Shown here piece by piece: positions 62,226 through 64,000 of a stretch of 64,000 nucleotides of DNA. Each line of letters opens with the position of its first letter. Positions within the stretch are counted from its first letter, which is position 1. Under the pieces are notes generated by a model. That model worked only from the letters and a program-made list of their open reading frames with translations. It had not been told where the DNA came from and made no database searches. Origin of the DNA: Natronosporangium sp035305625 (lineage in GTDB: Bacteria; Actinomycetota; Actinomycetes; Mycobacteriales; Micromonosporaceae); assembly GCA_963809545.1 (NCBI GenBank), contig CAWEKD010000011.1, forward strand, positions 186,001 to 250,000, in the 5' to 3' direction. A program made the position numbers and the translations under genes.

Positions 62226-62783
62226 GTGGATCCGGTAACTCGTTCGGCGGCCCGACTGGCCGCGCTGGTCGCTGTCCCGGTCGCGGTACTGGTGGGGATC
62301 GGGTCGCTGCTGCTCCTCGGTAACGCCGCTGACTCCCCCTCCGAGTCGCCGCCGAGCTCCGCGCCCGCTCCGGTGGTCACCGACCCGGTCGAGATGTCGA
62401 CCCGGGAGCTGACCGAGTGGGAAGAGGTGGTCTGTCGGGCGCTGTTGGCCCAGGTTCCGGCGGAGGTGGACGGGTTGGCGCAGCGGCCGGTCACCGCCGG
62501 ATCCGAGCAGAACGCCGCGTACGGGGAACCGCCGATCACCCTCGAGTGCGGGGTGGAGGCCGACTACCAGCTGACCGACCAGGTCTTCCCCGGTTCCGGG
62601 GTGTGCTGGCACGCCACGGAGCAGGAGGACGCCACCGTCTGGGTCACCCTGGATCGCGAGGTGCCGGTCCGGGTGACCGTGCCGAACCACTATGACGCCC
62701 CGTACCAGCGGGTGATCGAATTCTCTCCGGTGATCATCGAGACCATCCGCTCCGCTGAGGGGCCGAGCGGCTGCGACGGCTGA
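62226..62783 (+). CDS. DUF3515 membrane-anchored protein
   Basis: GTG 62226 gives 185 residues: one N-terminal helix (LAALVAVPVAVLVGIGSLLLL), then an extracellular domain with several Cys (VVCRALL, LECGVE, GVCWHA, GCDG). The CWHA motif and YQRVIEFSPVI fit DUF3515, found between thiL and ddl in actinobacteria (Rv2980 in M. tuberculosis, from memory). Function unknown. Confidence 0.85.
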   Translation: MDPVTRSAARLAALVAVPVAVLVGIGSLLLLGNAADSPSESPPSSAPAPVVTDPVEMSTRELTEWEEVVCRALLAQVPAEVDGLAQRPVTAGSEQNAAYGEPPITLECGVEADYQLTDQVFPGSGVCWHATEQEDATVWVTLDREVPVRVTVPNHYDAPYQRVIEFSPVIIETIRSAEGPSGCDG

Positions 62784-62788
62784 CGTAC

Positions 62789-62832
62789 GCCGGCGGCCCC
62801 CCACCGCCGGCGACTACGACCACCGTGGTCGG
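62789..62832. terminator. Hairpin pair between DUF3515 and ddl
   Basis: GCCGGCGG (62789-62796) pairs with CCGCCGGC (62804-62811). CGACCAC/GTGGTCG (62818-62832) makes a second tight stem next to the ddl stop. Together they can end both convergent genes. Confidence 0.65.
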
Positions 62833-63930
62833 TCAGCGCAGCCCGCTGCCGCGCCGCAGCGCGGTACGCACCAACCGGGACACCAGCTTGGAGTAGGGCA
62901 GCCCGCTCTCCGCCCACATCCGGGGGAACATGCTGTGCGGGGTGAACCCGGGCATGGTGTTGATCTCGTTGAGGTAGATCTGATAGTCCGGGGTGACGAA
63001 GAAGTCGACCCGCGCCAGCCCGGCACAGTCCAGAGTGGTGAAGGTCATCGCGGCGTACCGCTGGATGGTGGCGGTCACCTCCGGCGGCAGGTCGGCCGGG
63101 ATGTCGAACTCGCAGACGTCCTCGAGGTACTTGGCCTCAAAGTCGTAGAACTCGCGCCCGCCCCCGATCCGGATCTCGGCCAGGGTGCTCACTTCCGGCT
63201 CGCCGCCGTACTCCCCTTCCAGCACCCCGCATTCGATCTCGCGCCCGTCCACCCCCTGCTCCACCAGCACCTTGGGGTCGATCTCCCGGGCGACGGCGAT
63301 CGCTTCCTCCAGTTGGGACCAATCGGTGACCTTGGTGATTCCGAACGAGGAACCGGCCCGAGCCGGCTTGACGAACACCGGCAGCTTCAGCCGCTGCTGG
63401 TCGGCCTCGGACAGGCTGGCACCGGGCCGCAGCACCACGTACGGCGTGCTGGGGATGCCGGCGGCGACGGTGAGCCGCTTGGCGAACTCCTTGTCCATGG
63501 CGGCGGCGGAGGCGAACACTCCCGCCCCCACGTACGGGATACCGGCGAGTTCCAGCAGCCCCTGGATGGTGCCGTCCTCACCGTAGGCGCCGTGCAGCAG
63601 GGGGAACACCACGTCCACTTCCCCGAGCGCACGCACCCCTTCGGTGGCGTCGCGTACCACCAGGCCGCGACTGGCGGGGGCGGCCGGCAGGATCACTTCG
63701 GCGCCCGTACCAGAGGTGATCTCCGGTAGACCCCGGTCGGTGATCGCTAGGCGTTGCGGGTCACCGTCGGCGAGCACCCACTGCCCCTCGCGGGTGATGC
63801 CGATCGGCACCACCTCGAACTCATCCGGGTCGAGCGCGGCCAGGACACAGCCGGCACTGACGCAGGAGATCGGGTGTTCAGGGCTGCGGCCGCCGAACAC
63901 GACCGCCACGCGGATCTTCCGTACGCTCAC
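62833..63930 (-). CDS. ddl: D-alanine--D-alanine ligase
   Basis: GTG 63930 gives 365 residues starting SVRKIRVAVVFGGRSPEHPI. Ddl makes the D-Ala-D-Ala dipeptide for peptidoglycan. The ATP-grasp core (LPVFVKPARAGSSFGITKV, EVSTLAEI, DFEAKYLEDV, DFFVTPDYQIYLNEINTMPGF) is complete. Tyr in the GxYGEDG-type loop (LHGAYGEDGTIQG) points to a D-Ala-preferring enzyme rather than D-lactate. gpsA, its usual neighbour, would lie beyond the right edge. Confidence 0.96.
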   Translation of the reverse strand: MSVRKIRVAVVFGGRSPEHPISCVSAGCVLAALDPDEFEVVPIGITREGQWVLADGDPQRLAITDRGLPEITSGTGAEVILPAAPASRGLVVRDATEGVRALGEVDVVFPLLHGAYGEDGTIQGLLELAGIPYVGAGVFASAAAMDKEFAKRLTVAAGIPSTPYVVLRPGASLSEADQQRLKLPVFVKPARAGSSFGITKVTDWSQLEEAIAVAREIDPKVLVEQGVDGREIECGVLEGEYGGEPEVSTLAEIRIGGGREFYDFEAKYLEDVCEFDIPADLPPEVTATIQRYAAMTFTTLDCAGLARVDFFVTPDYQIYLNEINTMPGFTPHSMFPRMWAESGLPYSKLVSRLVRTALRRGSGLR

Positions 63931-64000
63931 CGGCCCGACCCTACCGCGATGCTTCCCGCGGTGGGGAAGGTCCCGGGGAAAACGTAGGCTGGTAAGAAAG

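Overview
The window is high-GC actinobacterial DNA. GTG starts, leaderless-looking promoters and zinc-type bL28/bL32 are frequent. The backbone runs rlmN-cdsA-frr-pyrH-tsf-rpsB, xerC, dprA-comM-yraN, DUF2469-rnhB-lepB-rplS, trmD-rimM-khpA-rpsP, an amidohydrolase, ffh, ftsY, smc, mutM-rnc-rpmF-DUF177-SepIVA-like, coaD-rsmD, recG-DAK2, rpmB, thiL, DUF3515, ddl. As far as I recall, this follows the Mycobacterium tuberculosis order from about Rv2880c to Rv2981c. The protein style (DUF2631-like neighbour, multi-DivIVA-box protein, PelF/Spherulin-4 genes) fits Micromonosporaceae best. I do not name a species.

Layout. 1-6.1 kb: an accessory type VII-like locus with one large WXG-like protein (open at the left edge), a tandem copy broken by several frameshifts, and a small EspC-like protein. 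6.1-9.4 kb: a metallo-beta-lactamase/Rieske protein, a small membrane protein and a DivIVA-box protein coupled to rlmN. 9.4-17 kb: lipid, ribosome-recycling, UMP-kinase and elongation-factor genes, then XerC. 17-18.2 kb: a poorly coding strip with gene remnants. 18.2-22 kb: RtcB, a membrane protein and an APH(6)-like kinase. 22-36 kb: DNA uptake/processing, RNase HII, signal peptidase, tRNA/ribosome maturation, ProRS and SRP genes. 36.2-38.1 kb: an Erm-type 23S rRNA methyltransferase preceded by a 13-codon leader ORF, facing a phosphotransferase coupled to ftsY. 38-43.4 kb: ftsY, smc and a coiled-coil protein. 43.6-47.9 kb: a secreted CAP-domain protein and a three-gene operon (PelF-like glycosyltransferase, polytopic membrane protein, Spherulin-4/GH135-like protein) that looks like a small exopolysaccharide module. 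47.9-52.1 kb: DNA repair, RNase III, L32, a SepIVA-like protein, CoaD and RsmD. 52.4-55.9 kb: three tandem LPITG cell-wall-anchored proteins with near-identical 3' ends and divergent ectodomains. 55.9-64 kb: an ATPase fragment with 16-bp iterons, then recG, DAK2, rpmB, thiL, an Lrp-type domain protein, DUF3515 and ddl.

Most genes overlap by 1-4 bases (ATGA, GTGA, TGATG) and are probably co-translated. Strong GC hairpins separate the units. The best candidates for unusual biology are the LPITG trio, the leaderless leader peptide in front of erm, the PelF/Spherulin-4 operon and the decaying tandem copy at the left edge. All functions are inferred from reading motifs; no database search was run.
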